Assembly: GCA_023665185.1 (NCBI GenBank)
Contig: JAMPEL010000007.1
Location: 1 to 64,000 of the forward strand
Length of the DNA: 64,000 nucleotides
Source of the DNA: Roseburia sp.
GTDB taxonomy: Bacteria; Bacteroidota; Bacteroidia; Bacteroidales; Bacteroidaceae
Direction: 5' to 3'
Shown here: piece after piece, positions 8,204-19,013 of the stretch
Layout of the letters: every line of letters starts with the position of its first letter
Position numbering within the stretch: the stretch's first letter is position 1
Program-made: the position numbers and the translations under genes
The notes under the pieces: model-generated
Databases searched by the model: none
What the model saw: the letters and a program-made list of their open reading frames with translations, nothing else
What the model was told of the DNA's origin: nothing

Positions 8204-10030
8204 TTAGAGTTCCTTGATATAATTACCTGACACTTTTACTTTAAGCTCTGAGAGTCCGATATGCTGTCCCGGCTTCAGAGACTCTGTGTTTTCCTCAGCC
8301 ACATTCACCACAGCTTTAAGTATAATTCCATCAAGATGCTTGATATTTCCTTTTATATTCACGACCAAAGGCTCATTAACCGCATTTGCAGGAACTATAG
8401 CCTCTCCTTTTACATTGTCTATCTTCTTTCCGTCCTTATCTATAGGATATGCCTCAAGATTCAGTGCAAGAGGAACATCTGACTTCACAAGAGCATTAAC
8501 CGTCAACTCATCAATGGTAAGAGCGTCTATATCCTCATCATTCCAGCCGTCAATAGTGTCGGTATAAGCAATATGAGAATCGTCTGTCAAAGCAAGCGGA
8601 GCATAGAATACATAAGTACCTACTACCGGATCTATATCTTGTCCCAAACGGAAGTTTGTCACTGTCTGTACCGGTATTTTAGGGTCAACTACATTAATGT
8701 CAATAGACTGCGGCAACTGCTCGCCTTCCAATATATTGCCCAAATTTGCGTAAGAAGCCCATTCCGCTTCACTAAAATTAATCTGAATCAAATCGTCACC
8801 GGCACCAACACTATTATAGTATTTCTTTGGATCCATCGGAGACAAGCAGAACTGGTTCATCGGAGCATCCACCTTTATTTCAGATGACGGGAAAACTTTT
8901 GCCCCGCTCTCATTCTCATGATGAGGGACAAGCTCCAGTCCTGTAGTTGCATAAACCTTATAATCTTCATAAAGAGGATTGTTGAGCTGTATGTATATCT
9001 GAGGATTTGTCAATGCGATATTTGTTCCAGTCTGGTTCAATACATCAGGAATATCTTTCATACTTACAGGATCTACATCAATACCTTCCAACTCATACTG
9101 AATCTTTCCACTAAAATCCTCCACCTCAATATCACTATTAAAGTTGATGTTGCAGGTATAGTCAATGGTTTGCAGTGTCTCCAGCAAACCATGATCAATG
9201 TCATCTCTCAAGTTCTCACCATATACTCTTACAAATCCTTTATACACCCGACATTTACTGGTAAAACTAAACTCTTGCTTGCCTGTTATTTCATCTTTAA
9301 CCAATGAAATAACTCCTTCTGTATTGTCAATACCTGCAAGATTAAGTATCACTTCCTCAGTGTTGCCATTAGAAGCTTCCATAGGATACTCAAGTATACC
9401 TGTCGTCATATTATAATCTGCGCCATTTTTCAAATTAACAACCTTGAGTCCTTTAGGAAGCTGTATTTCAAGTCCCTCAATCTTGAAATCTTTTGCAAAA
9501 AGCTCAAGCCCGGCAAAGTGAAGAGAGAGTTTCAGCTCGACAAAATCCCCGGTTTTTGTACAGAAATCAATCTTATCGATGTCCACAATAGACTCATCCA
9601 CATCATCGGTCTCAAAATGAACATCAGTGCTGTCCGTTGTAGACAAATCAAACTCATACACAACGTCATCAGGACGAATAGTCTCAATAATGCCCTCAAT
9701 CAGTTCAGGTTTCAAATTGGAATGAATCTTATCATTAATAGGATCGACCACAGGTTTCTTTATCACAAATGAAGGGATATTGATTTTATCCGATTCAAAT
9801 GTGCCGTCTTCTATAACGGCATACTCCCCATTAAACTCTTTAATCTGACTTCCCTCCTCAAGGTCAAGCACACTATGAAGAGTAATCTCATCCATCTGTA
9901 CAGGAATTGTCACATTCACATTTACCCCTACTGTCGTATCAATATCCGACAAATCATAGTCATTGTTTATACACGAAAACAAAGAAAACGTTGCAGCGGA
10001 TGCCGCCAGCATAAATTTGTTTATCCGCAT
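8204..10030 (-). CDS. Large lipoprotein, partner of the DUF5723 protein
   Basis: A 608-residue lipoprotein: n-region MRINK, hydrophobic core, lipobox LFSC with acylated Cys20, followed by INNDYD, an acidic tail compatible with surface exposure in Bacteroidetes. The mature chain is acidic (many Asp/Glu) and beta-rich, with repeated stretches such as VNVTIPVQMDE and VNVAEEN that look like stacked immunoglobulin-like domains. I do not recognise a catalytic motif. It lies directly upstream of the barrel gene in the same operon, so the proteins may form an outer-membrane complex. TAACTTTG and TATATTTG elements (minus strand) lie upstream. Confidence 0.75.
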   Translation of the reverse strand: MRINKFMLAASAATFSLFSCINNDYDLSDIDTTVGVNVNVTIPVQMDEITLHSVLDLEEGSQIKEFNGEYAVIEDGTFESDKINIPSFVIKKPVVDPINDKIHSNLKPELIEGIIETIRPDDVVYEFDLSTTDSTDVHFETDDVDESIVDIDKIDFCTKTGDFVELKLSLHFAGLELFAKDFKIEGLEIQLPKGLKVVNLKNGADYNMTTGILEYPMEASNGNTEEVILNLAGIDNTEGVISLVKDEITGKQEFSFTSKCRVYKGFVRVYGENLRDDIDHGLLETLQTIDYTCNINFNSDIEVEDFSGKIQYELEGIDVDPVSMKDIPDVLNQTGTNIALTNPQIYIQLNNPLYEDYKVYATTGLELVPHHENESGAKVFPSSEIKVDAPMNQFCLSPMDPKKYYNSVGAGDDLIQINFSEAEWASYANLGNILEGEQLPQSIDINVVDPKIPVQTVTNFRLGQDIDPVVGTYVFYAPLALTDDSHIAYTDTIDGWNDEDIDALTIDELTVNALVKSDVPLALNLEAYPIDKDGKKIDNVKGEAIVPANAVNEPLVVNIKGNIKHLDGIILKAVVNVAEENTESLKPGQHIGLSELKVKVSGNYIKEL

Positions 10031-10156
10031 AACGATTGTGTTATTTGTAAAATTATAGATTTTTGAATACCCATTTTTCCCTCAGCAACTATCCAATCCC
10101 CCACTGTGGCGCACCACAGAAACAAAAGGAAGGTAACACGCATGTAACATGGTAGC

Positions 10157-10193
10157 CAAAGTTACTTTTTTTCATCTCTCGCCTGCAAATATA
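10157..10193 (-). promoter_or_regulatory. Promoter region of the lipoprotein/DUF5723 operon
   Basis: Two -7 elements face the operon on the minus strand: TAACTTTG (complement of 10157-10164) and TATATTTG (complement of 10186-10193). Neither has a perfect -33 TTTG. The rest of the 330-bp gap holds a small CTGTGG/CCACAG hairpin near 10105 and the pckA terminator. Confidence 0.5.
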
Positions 10194-10281
10194 AGTCTTT
10201 TTTCCTTATATTTTATTCCTTTTATCTAAAAATCCTCCAATATACACAATAAGTTTATAGAACCATCATTATCAATACGAT

Positions 10282-10316
10282 AAAAAAAACGGCATCCGTT
10301 GTAACAGGATGCCGTT
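10282..10316 (-). terminator. Intrinsic terminator of pckA
   Basis: Read on the minus strand, AACGGCATCC and GGATGCCGTT pair around TGTTACAAC and are followed by a run of eight T. A canonical rho-independent terminator, 45 bp past the pckA stop. Confidence 0.9.
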
Positions 10317-10360
10317 CTATATGAAAAGCGGTCAAATAATGACCAACTTTATTCAAAGCA

Positions 10361-11962
10361 TTAGAGCTGAGGACCAGCAGCTACGAGAGCCTTTCCAGCC
10401 TCATTTCCGCAATACTTAACGAAGTTCTTCTGGAAACGAGCAGCAAGGTCTTTAGCTTTCTCTTCCCACTGTGCAGCGTCAGCGTATGTATCGCGTGGGT
10501 CAAGAATCTTAGGATCAACACCTGGAAGCTCTGTCGGAACCTCGAAGTTGAACATTGGGATGTTCTTTGTAGGAGCAGTCTTGATGCTGCCATCAAGGAT
10601 AGCGTCGATGATACCACGAGTGTCACGGATAGAGATACGCTTGCCTGTTCCGTTCCATCCAGTGTTTACGAGATATGCCTTAGCACCGCTCTTCTCCATC
10701 TTCTTCACGAGTTCCTCAGCATACTTTGTAGGGTGAAGCTCAAGGAATGCCTGACCGAAGCAAGCAGAGAATGTTGGAGTAGGCTCTGTAATACCACGCT
10801 CTGTACCAGCAAGCTTAGCTGTGAAACCAGAGAGGAAGTAGTACTTAGTCTGCTCAGGAGTAAGGATAGAAACCGGAGGAAGCACACCGAATGCATCAGC
10901 AGAAAGGAAGATTACATTCTGTGCAGCCGGAGCAGCAGAAATAGGCTTAACGATGTTTGCGATGTGGTTGATAGGATAAGAGACACGAGTGTTCTCTGTC
11001 ACGCTCTTGTCATCGAAGTCGATTGTTCCATCCTCTGCCACTGTAACGTTCTCAAGGAGAGCGTTGCGCTTGATAGCGTTGTAGATATCCGGCTCAGACT
11101 CTTTGTCAAGCTTGATAACCTTAGCATAGCAACCACCCTCAAAGTTGAAGACACCGTTGTCGTCCCATCCGTGCTCGTCGTCACCGATAAGCTGACGCTT
11201 AGGGTCAGTAGAAAGAGTTGTCTTACCAGTACCAGAAAGACCGAAGAAGATTGCAGTCTCACCCTTCTCGTTTGTATTAGCAGAGCAGTGCATTGATGCG
11301 ATACCCTTCAATGGGAGATAGTAGTTCATCATTGAGAACATACCCTTCTTCATCTCACCGCCATACCATGTGTTGATGATAACCTGCTCGCGGCTTGTGA
11401 TGTTGAATACAACAGCAGTCTCAGAGTTAAGACCGAGTTCCTTGTAGTTCTCAACCTTTGCCTTAGATGCGTTGTAAACGATGAAGTCCGGCTCAAAGTT
11501 AGCAAGTTCTTCCTCTGAAGGACGGATGAACATGTTTGTAACGAAATGAGCCTGCCATGCCACTTCCATGATGAAACGTACAGCCATACGAGTGTCTTTG
11601 TTTGCACCACAGAAACCATCAACTACATACAGCTTCTTGTTTGAAAGCTCTTTCTTTGCGATTTCCTTTACAGCAGCCCATGCCTCTTCTGAAGCAGGTT
11701 TGTTGTCATTCTTATATTCATCAGAAGTCCACCATACAGTGTCCTTTGAGTTTTCGTCCATTACGATAAACTTGTCCTTAGGAGAACGACCTGTGTAGAT
11801 ACCAGTCATCACATTAACAGCACCAAGTTCTGTAACCTGACCTTTCTCGTATCCTTCGAGACCAGCCTTTGTTTCCTCCTCAAAAAGAACCTCGTAAGAA
11901 GGGTTGTGAAGAATCTCAGTAACACCTGTGATTCCGTACTTGCTCAAATCTAAATTTGCCAT
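10361..11962 (-). CDS. pckA: Phosphoenolpyruvate carboxykinase (ATP)
   Basis: Interconverts oxaloacetate plus ATP and PEP plus CO2. In succinate-producing Bacteroidales it commonly runs in the carboxylating direction. The 533-residue protein has the kinase loop [11 protein letters not shown] (241-251), the second metal site LIGDDEHGW (258-266), the oxaloacetate-binding TGRSPKDKF (57-65) and [10 protein letters not shown] in the C-terminal half. Length is typical of the ATP-dependent class. It is monocistronic, with its own promoter element and a strong terminator. Codon use is strongly biased, as expected for a highly expressed gene. Confidence 0.97.
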   Translation of the reverse strand: MANLDLSKYGITGVTEILHNPSYEVLFEEETKAGLEGYEKGQVTELGAVNVMTGIYTGRSPKDKFIVMDENSKDTVWWTSDEYKNDNKPASEEAWAAVKEIAKKELSNKKLYVVDGFCGANKDTRMAVRFIMEVAWQAHFVTNMFIRPSEEELANFEPDFIVYNASKAKVENYKELGLNSETAVVFNITSREQVIINTWYGGEMKKGMFSMMNYYLPLKGIASMHCSANTNEKGETAIFFGLSGTGKTTLSTDPKRQLIGDDEHGWDDNGVFNFEGGCYAKVIKLDKESEPDIYNAIKRNALLENVTVAEDGTIDFDDKSVTENTRVSYPINHIANIVKPISAAPAAQNVIFLSADAFGVLPPVSILTPEQTKYYFLSGFTAKLAGTERGITEPTPTFSACFGQAFLELHPTKYAEELVKKMEKSGAKAYLVNTGWNGTGKRISIRDTRGIIDAILDGSIKTAPTKNIPMFNFEVPTELPGVDPKILDPRDTYADAAQWEEKAKDLAARFQKNFVKYCGNEAGKALVAAGPQL

Positions 11963-12126
11963 AATCTTATTAAAATTAGTAGTGATTATATTTTTGTTAG
12001 ATATTTCTTTTTCGCCTTAAAATTCATATACCAACACTGTCGAGTATGAACAAAGCGAGAGCACAAGCATGGCTCTGAGCAGCTTTCATACATTGTGGTT
12101 GGCACGACTCACACCGCAGTGTGCTA

Positions 12127-12134
12127 CAAAGTTA
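12127..12134 (-). promoter_or_regulatory. -7 promoter element of pckA
   Basis: TAACTTTG on the minus strand, about 165 bp before the pckA start. A TTTG-like -33 box at ideal spacing is not evident. The leader implied is long, and it contains an AGAGC-rich stretch that could fold. Confidence 0.45.
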
Positions 12135-12252
12135 ATAATTTTGTTTTGTAACCGCATACAGACACAAACGCTTTTTCCTATTTTTTTTGCAAAATCGCGA
12201 TATTTTTCCGCCTTTGCAAAAGCATTTATGCACTGTTGCAATATATAGATTA

Positions 12253-12290
12253 CAAAGAAAAGCTTCTTGCGGACCAGCCACAAGAAGCTC
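12253..12290 (-). terminator. Intrinsic terminator of groL
   Basis: On the minus strand AGCTTCTTG and CAAGAAGCT pair around an 11-base loop, followed by TTTTCTTT. It lies about 50 bp past the groL stop. Confidence 0.85.
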
Positions 12291-12337
12291 CTCAATATGT
12301 TGTCCTTTATTTGTATAAATAATATTGCGTCAGGATA

Positions 12338-13975
<1,638 letters not shown>

Positions 13976-14014
13976 CTAAACTTAATTTTATCATTAAAGT
14001 GGTTCTGCATTCTA

Positions 14015-14287
14015 TCAAGCCAAGACAGCCAGCACGTCGCTCTGGCGCATAATCAGGTATTTTGTTCCTTCATGCTCAAGCTCAGTGCCTGCATATTTTC
14101 CATACAACACCTTGTCACCTGCCTTCAGAATCATTTCCTCATCCTTAGTGCCGTTGCCAACTGCCACAATCTCGCCCTGAAGAGGTTTTTCTTTGGCTGT
14201 GTCAGGGATAATAATACCTCCTATTGTCTTCTCTTCTGCCGGAGCCGGAAGAATAAGCACTCTGTCTGCTAATGGTTTAATGTTCAT
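14015..14287 (-). CDS. groS: Co-chaperonin GroES (Hsp10)
   Basis: Heptameric lid of the GroEL chamber. The 90-residue protein has the family core [16 protein letters not shown], the mobile loop [18 protein letters not shown] with its hydrophobic GGIII contact, and the [14 protein letters not shown] strand. First gene of the groS-groL operon. I could not find a clear TAnnTTTG promoter or a CIRCE inverted repeat before it, so its heat-shock control cannot be read here. Confidence 0.98.
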   Translation of the reverse strand: MNIKPLADRVLILPAPAEEKTIGGIIIPDTAKEKPLQGEIVAVGNGTKDEEMILKAGDKVLYGKYAGTELEHEGTKYLIMRQSDVLAVLA

Positions 14288-14806
14288 AGTCGTTCTACTT
14301 ATTTAATTTATTGTTTATTCTTATAATGTATATTCTCGGCGGGAAGAGCCGTGCCTCAATGTAGGAAGCCGCATCGTCCGCCCCGCACAAATTCCTTAAA
14401 CAAAATACATACCAAAAATGTCGGCATTCCTCCTAACAGCGCAAATCTGACACGCTGTCTCTTCGCGCATGTCATTTATTGCGTCATTCGTGCCACTTTG
14501 TCACTTTTTCTCTCGCATGACCAAAGCAGACATACGGATTCCACGGGGGAAATTTATATTCTGACAGAAAAGCCTGACAAAGCAATATATGATTTACATT
14601 TTGATTTTTCCATCGAAAGCGGCAAAAGACAAAGTACGGCATAGCCAGCGAGAGAGATTTTCAAAGCGTCTGCCGCCTATAAGCGCAAAGTATATGCGGC
14701 AAAATGGATTTTTATAAAAAAAGCACAAAAACGTACTGTGTGCGAACACAATAGATGACATAAATCAATAAATCATATATTTTTACGACAAAACGTTCCT
14801 TTTTTA
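14288..14806. other. Intergenic stretch without recognisable gene
   Basis: Between groS (minus) and the small transcription unit to the right. It must contain the groS-groL promoter. Open frames here lack start context and protein-like composition. I see no repeat or strong hairpin. Confidence 0.4.
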
Positions 14807-14837
14807 TTGCACGAGTGACGCACTCTCAATACCTTTG
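14807..14837 (+). promoter_or_regulatory. Promoter of the 25-residue peptide unit
   Basis: A -33 TTG (14807-14809) and a -7 TACCTTTG (14830-14837) separated by 20 bp, matching the Bacteroidetes consensus. No gene of ordinary size follows for 1.6 kb; the transcript would start near 14844 and end at the terminator at 15247-15286. Confidence 0.7.
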
Positions 14838-14903
14838 CAGCGTCTTAAAAAAAAGGTTAAGGAAGTATTTAGGTTCAGGAGCAAGACACTCCTGTCCGGT
14901 ATT

Positions 14904-15134
14904 AGGTAAAGGTAAAAGATTTTTTCGGGATACTAACATTTTGGCAGTGATGTCAATGATTTAATAGGTAAAAGATAATTTAGGATAGGTGAATACAACA
15001 TATAAACTCAATAATGATGATTTTGAGGTAAAAAGATTGTATTAGACAAACATAAAAACAGGAACAACAATAAGTATTAACAACGGATAAGAAAGGGACA
15101 ACATCCCCTTATTAGCCAAAAGGTAAAAAAGATT
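14904..15134 (+). repeat. Leader with four copies of AGGTAAAAGATT
   Basis: The motif AGGTAAAA(A)GAT(T) recurs at 14910, 14966, 15026 and 15121, the first preceded by an extra AGGTAA. All copies have the same orientation within one predicted leader. The last one sits just upstream of the peptide start codon. A small hairpin (AGGAG/CTCCT near 14878-14895) lies before the first. The regular reuse suggests protein or RNA binding sites. Confidence 0.55.
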
Positions 15135-15138
15135 GATT

Positions 15139-15216
15139 ATGGGAACAATGACAATTGCAATTGCTACAATGGTAGCCGTAGCGGCTATAGTTAGCAACAT
15201 TTCTATCTTGAAATGA
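15139..15216 (+). CDS. 25-residue hydrophobic small protein
   Basis: ATG at 15139 opens a 25-codon frame beginning MGTMTIAIATMVAVAAIVSN and ending with a lysine and TGA. Nearly the whole peptide is Ala/Ile/Val/Met/Thr, enough for one membrane helix with a positively charged C terminus. Support for translation: it is the only start-to-stop frame near the 3' end of a compact unit with a consensus promoter 300 bp upstream and a strong terminator 30 bp downstream, and it follows a repeated leader motif. No family is recognised. It could be a membrane micropeptide, a type I toxin-like peptide, or a leader ORF of a regulatory RNA. Transcription looks well supported; translation is inferred. Confidence 0.5.
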   Translation: MGTMTIAIATMVAVAAIVSNISILK

Positions 15217-15246
15217 GAAGACGAAAATTAGTAAAGCATTAAAATC

Positions 15247-15286
15247 AAACGGATGAAGCTTGTGACAAGTTTCATCCGTTTTTGTT
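15247..15286 (+). terminator. Strong intrinsic terminator of the small-peptide unit
   Basis: AAACGGATGAA (15247-15257) pairs perfectly with TTCATCCGTTT (15271-15281), with extra CTTG/CAAG pairing inside and a T-run at the end. Confidence 0.9.
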
Positions 15287-15453
15287 TGCATGGGATTTTA
15301 TGGCTGTGTATGTCGGGATTATGAAAGCATGAGATTGGGCAGGATGATGTACGCATTAGCTTTGGATTTTCTGGTATTTCGAGTGATTTACCTTGTTTTT
15401 ATAGAGTCCAGTCTTGATGCAGGCAATGTCTTGCTGGTAAATCCGGCAGACTA

Positions 15454-15541
15454 TTTGACTTTCTTGTACGCAAGCTTTTTTGATATGTTCTGACAGGATA
15501 TTTGACTTTTTGTAAGTATGTTCTTTGATGTATTCTGACAG
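15454..15541 (+). repeat. Two imperfect 42-bp direct repeats beside the palindrome
   Basis: Copies at 15454-15496 and 15501-15541 both run from TTTGACTTT to TTCTGACAG. The second ends inside the left tip of the 150-bp palindrome at 15539. The stretch 15290-15453 before it holds nothing I recognise. Confidence 0.55.
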
Positions 15542-15688
15542 ACTCCTCCGTCACTTCGTGACACCTCTCCTAACTTATGGGAGGAGCTGTATACCTTGTC
15601 AATCAATCTGTTATTTTCTCCGCAAACATGATAACCAAGTTCCTCCCCTAAGTTAGGTAAGGTGTCGCTTTGCGACGGAGGAGCCTGT
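15539..15688. repeat. 150-bp palindromic (MITE-like) element, copy 1
   Basis: The ends are inverted repeats of nearly 50 bp: left CAGACTCCTCCGTC followed by ACTTCGTGACACCTC, right the near complement ending GACGGAGGAGCCTG. The centre is about 50 bp and not self-complementary. The reverse complement aligns along its whole length, including the centre, with 47235-47383, so it is a mobile or dispersed family. It carries no ORF. It could fold into a long RNA hairpin or DNA cruciform. Confidence 0.8.
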
Positions 15689-15691
15689 TGA

Positions 15692-16352
15692 AAATATTAG
15701 CGAAATATTGAATTTTCTGACAATTTGATATGTTAAAACCAAACTCCGTAGAATCGCCTCAAAATGAACCGAACCTTGCCGAGGTTGCAAAAACGCGATT
15801 CTACAGAGGTTTTCAAATCTCGAAAACCGAGCAGACAAACAGAACAATCCGACCGACTAAAAGACATAAAATTTCAACCCAAAACACACCTTTTCCATCC
15901 AAAAGCCCAACAAAACTCAAAATTGCAAGGTGCTGAAAATTTATTTCCAAGGCACACTGATTTTTTGCGCAAGGTGAACAAAATTTATTTTCAAGGCGCA
16001 CAAAATTTTCAAAGCCCGTTTTTCGGGTCAAAATCGGGTGTTTTCCCAAATCATCCCCTCGAAAGAATCGCAACCGGCTTTTCAATGCTCCGAAAAACCA
16101 AAATGGATTTTGACGGCAGAAAATGATGATTTCAAGCGCGAATTTTCATAACTCGCTGATTATCAGCATTCCCTATTTTATACTCAGCCCTTAGTTTTTG
16201 ATTAAAAACTGCGACTTTTCAGCAAAATAGTATCCAGTTGATTATCAAACACTTAACTACAAGCCGTACAAAAACCAGATGACGACTGCCTCCCAAAACT
16301 CCCCAATATGTTAAAAACAGTCCGTCTGTCCCAACTGACAAAATGTCAATCG
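15692..16352 (+). repeat. Dispersed non-coding repeat, copy A
   Basis: One of four related stretches (others: 21502-22135, 46571-47234, 55258-55890). Shared parts in order: GTTAAAAyCmAAA entry; hairpin GTAGAATCGC...GCGATTCTAC (15748-15804); a block ending CCGACTAAAAGA; two 44-bp units starting GCAAGGTG (15925-15968, 15969-16012); a CCCGTTTTTCGGG-like hairpin; CAATGCTCCGAAAAACmAAAATGGATTTTG; TGATTATCA repeats; and a small hairpin near the right end (GACAAAATGTC). Copy A is fused on its left to the palindrome. Open frames occur on both strands but are not kept in all copies. Confidence 0.8.
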
Positions 16353-16472
16353 GCAGAAAGACAAATCCAAAAGAAAAGACCAACATTTGATATTTTCAGG
16401 CTGTAAACTCTACTCTGAGCTGCCATCATATTGAGAGTACACGCATATCAAGTATGCACACGCACATACTGC

Positions 16473-17465
16473 CTATGACACTCCCAGCACCACCAATGCC
16501 AATGCCAGCACAAGAATCACGGCTGTATATATCCGCATGAACTTTGAGTCGGACAATACAATGTGGTGTCCTGCCACAACGACTGTCGGAAGTAAAGCAA
16601 GCGGAAACAGCGTGTCAAAATAATCAATCTGCCATATCAGGAACAAGAATCCGACAACTCCAAACAGGATTACCACATTATATAATATCCTCGTGCGGGT
16701 CTTGTCCAAATAGCTTTTCAAATAGAAATCAAACGTTCCTGCCAAGAAAAGCAGCAAAGAATAGCCTGCCAGACACATGCGCTGCAACGACACAGATGTG
16801 TAGTCGCCCCATTCAAACCGGACAACACCGCCCACATGCTCAAGAAAAACTGCAAGACTGTCCATACAAACCGCACAACCGGCATACAACCAATAGGGCA
16901 GGCACACCCCCACCAGCGAGGCGCAGAAGCACCGCAGCGACAGTGAGCGGAAATGGGCTTGGGCAAGCCAATAGAACGGTACAACCAACAACAACTTAGG
17001 GAACACCAGCGATGCCAGCGACACATACATATAGGTGAGGAACGTTATCCTCGGATTGCCGTTCTGATAAGTGGCAAAGAGCGTGAAATACGACAGCATT
17101 GCCATCAGCATGATTATGTGAGCCGGCTGCATGACATGCAGGAACACACAGGCTGTCAGCATCACGGCAAGCAGGCTGCTCAACATTCTGGAACTGACAC
17201 GAAGCAGCACATTGGCATTGTTCAGCTCTGCCATCAGATAGACTGCCAATGTGGCAAAGACCAACCCGGCCACAAGACCGGCAGGCCCGTCCAGCCATTC
17301 GACAGGCAGGCAAGCCCACAGCCCATAATCGGAGACTGAAAGTTCTGCCCTGCCACACGCGTTATGATATAGATTTGCTGTCTCACTGCCACCGAACCAC
17401 CATAATATAAAGGCGGCGATACTGACTACCGGCAGTGTAAACTTGCCTGTTGTGATTATCTTCAT
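16473..17465 (-). CDS. Multi-pass membrane protein of unknown function
   Basis: A 330-residue protein with about 9-10 hydrophobic helices, including LPVVSIAAFILWWFGG at the N terminus and VILVLALALVVLGVS at the very C terminus. Small periplasmic or cytosolic loops, no enzyme motif seen. It resembles poorly characterised Bacteroidales membrane proteins found next to purD. The ATG at 17465 is preferred to a TTG two codons upstream. It is downstream of purD on the same strand, across a long inverted repeat, so it is probably the last gene of a DPP4-purD-membrane protein operon. Confidence 0.7.
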   Translation of the reverse strand: MKIITTGKFTLPVVSIAAFILWWFGGSETANLYHNACGRAELSVSDYGLWACLPVEWLDGPAGLVAGLVFATLAVYLMAELNNANVLLRVSSRMLSSLLAVMLTACVFLHVMQPAHIIMLMAMLSYFTLFATYQNGNPRITFLTYMYVSLASLVFPKLLLVVPFYWLAQAHFRSLSLRCFCASLVGVCLPYWLYAGCAVCMDSLAVFLEHVGGVVRFEWGDYTSVSLQRMCLAGYSLLLFLAGTFDFYLKSYLDKTRTRILYNVVILFGVVGFLFLIWQIDYFDTLFPLALLPTVVVAGHHIVLSDSKFMRIYTAVILVLALALVVLGVS

Positions 17466-17491
17466 GTACAAACCGATGTTATGGATTCACA

Positions 17492-17568
17492 AGAAAGAGG
17501 TTGCAAGGCGGTGCGCCGGCCATTCCCATACAGCCAGCATCCACAGAGCCGCCTTACAACCTCTTTCT
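17492..17568 (-). promoter_or_regulatory. 20-bp inverted repeat between purD and the membrane protein gene
   Basis: AGAAAGAGGTTG... (17492-17511) and its complement (17549-17568) match at 19 of 20 positions around a 37-base loop. It starts 14 bp after the purD stop on the minus strand. No clean T-run follows, so it may be a partial terminator, an mRNA-stability hairpin or a small dispersed palindrome. Confidence 0.55.
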
Positions 17569-17581
17569 GTCAGACACTTAT

Positions 17582-18913
17582 TTACAAATCCCGTCCTATA
17601 TCAGAACGGAAATATTTCTTCTCAAAATCAATTTTCTGGGCTTCGCTGAACGACTTGGCAAGTGCCTCGGCCTTATCCTTTCCGTAAGAGCTGACGGCAA
17701 TCACTCGTCCTCCGCTTGTCACCACCTGTCCGTCTTTCTCAGCCGTGCCCGCATGGAACACGATGCTTCCCTCCACGTTCTCTATGCCGCTTATAGGGTA
17801 GCCCTTGCCATACGATTCAGGATAGCCGCCGGAAACAAGCATGACACAGACAGCGGAACGGTCGTCTATTTCCAGACTGCGTTCATCGAGATTTCCCTCG
17901 GCAACACCCTCGAACAAGTCCACAATATCGCTCTTCAGGCGCAACATCACAGTTTCCGTCTCAGGGTCGCCCATACGCACGTTATACTCAATCACCATCG
18001 GGTCGCCAGCCTTCGCACAAGAATAGTCCGCATCTACATTGATAAGTCCGAAGAAGATGAAGCCTTTGTACTCAATGCCTTCCTCTGCAAGTCCCTCCAC
18101 AGTAGGACGGATAATACGCTCTTCCACCTTCCTCATCCATTCCTTGTCGGCAAACGGAACCGGAGACACGCTGCCCATACCGCCGGTATTGAGTCCTGTA
18201 TCGCCTTCTCCGATACGCTTGTAATCCTTTGCCTCTGGCAGAATCTTATAGTTCTTTCCGTCAGTCAGTACAAACACAGAGCACTCTATTCCGCTCAGGA
18301 ACTCCTCGATGACGACTGTGGCACTTGCATTGCCAAACATTCCTCCGAGCATTTCCTTGAACTCTTTCTTTGCCTCTTCCAGCGTAGGCACAATCAGCAC
18401 ACCCTTTCCGGCGCACAATCCGTCAGCCTTCAGTACATAAGGAGCTTTCAGCGTTTCAAGGAAGCGGAGTCCCTCCTCGATGTTCGTTCCGTTGAAAGCG
18501 CGGTATGCCGCTGTCGGGATATTATGACGCTGCATGAATCCCTTTGCGAATTCCTTGCTTCCTTCAAGCACCGCGCCCTGTTTCGACGGGCCTATCACCG
18601 GGATGTCCTTCAAAGCCTCATCGTTCTTGAAGTAGTCGTAGATACCTTTTACCAATGGATCTTCCGGGCCTACAACGACCATGTCTATACGGTTCTCCAC
18701 CACGAAAGCCTTGATACTCTCAAAGTCATCGGCCTTGACAGGCACATTCTCCGTCTCGGCAAACTCATGTCCGTTTGTCCTGTCGTTAGCGGAAATACGG
18801 CATGTGCCCGCATTTCCCGGAGCCACAAAAAGTTTCTCCACTTTTTCGCTCTGCGCAATTTTCCAGGCAAGCGCATGTTCTCTGCCGCCACTGCCCAATA
18901 ATAATAGTCTCAT
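17582..18913 (-). CDS. purD: Phosphoribosylamine-glycine ligase (GARS)
   Basis: ATP-dependent joining of phosphoribosylamine and glycine, the second step of purine synthesis. The 443-residue ATP-grasp protein starts [19 protein letters not shown], the family signature, and has [36 protein letters not shown] (ATP-grasp lysine and glycine loop) and the metal-binding [11 protein letters not shown] / [12 protein letters not shown]. It is slightly longer than the usual 420-430. It lies 100 bp downstream of the DPP4 gene. Confidence 0.96.
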   Translation of the reverse strand: MRLLLLGSGGREHALAWKIAQSEKVEKLFVAPGNAGTCRISANDRTNGHEFAETENVPVKADDFESIKAFVVENRIDMVVVGPEDPLVKGIYDYFKNDEALKDIPVIGPSKQGAVLEGSKEFAKGFMQRHNIPTAAYRAFNGTNIEEGLRFLETLKAPYVLKADGLCAGKGVLIVPTLEEAKKEFKEMLGGMFGNASATVVIEEFLSGIECSVFVLTDGKNYKILPEAKDYKRIGEGDTGLNTGGMGSVSPVPFADKEWMRKVEERIIRPTVEGLAEEGIEYKGFIFFGLINVDADYSCAKAGDPMVIEYNVRMGDPETETVMLRLKSDIVDLFEGVAEGNLDERSLEIDDRSAVCVMLVSGGYPESYGKGYPISGIENVEGSIVFHAGTAEKDGQVVTSGGRVIAVSSYGKDKAEALAKSFSEAQKIDFEKKYFRSDIGRDL

Positions 18914-19013
18914 ATCTTTGTGTTTTAATAATTAATCGGTCTTTTCTTCCATACCATACGACATCATATAAAATATTCCTCCGTTCTTGTCCGGCTTCTC
19001 CGCCTTGACAGTC

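Noticed and set aside
14351..14644. 97-codon frame upstream of groS
   Set aside because: Low-complexity basic composition, no promoter or start context; lies in the region that must hold the groS promoter.
15764..16126. Open frames within the dispersed repeats on both strands with similar peptides in copies A, B and C
   Set aside because: Both strands are open at once, the frame is interrupted in copy D, the peptides have no protein-like composition, and conservation follows DNA structure (hairpins, 44-bp units) rather than codons.
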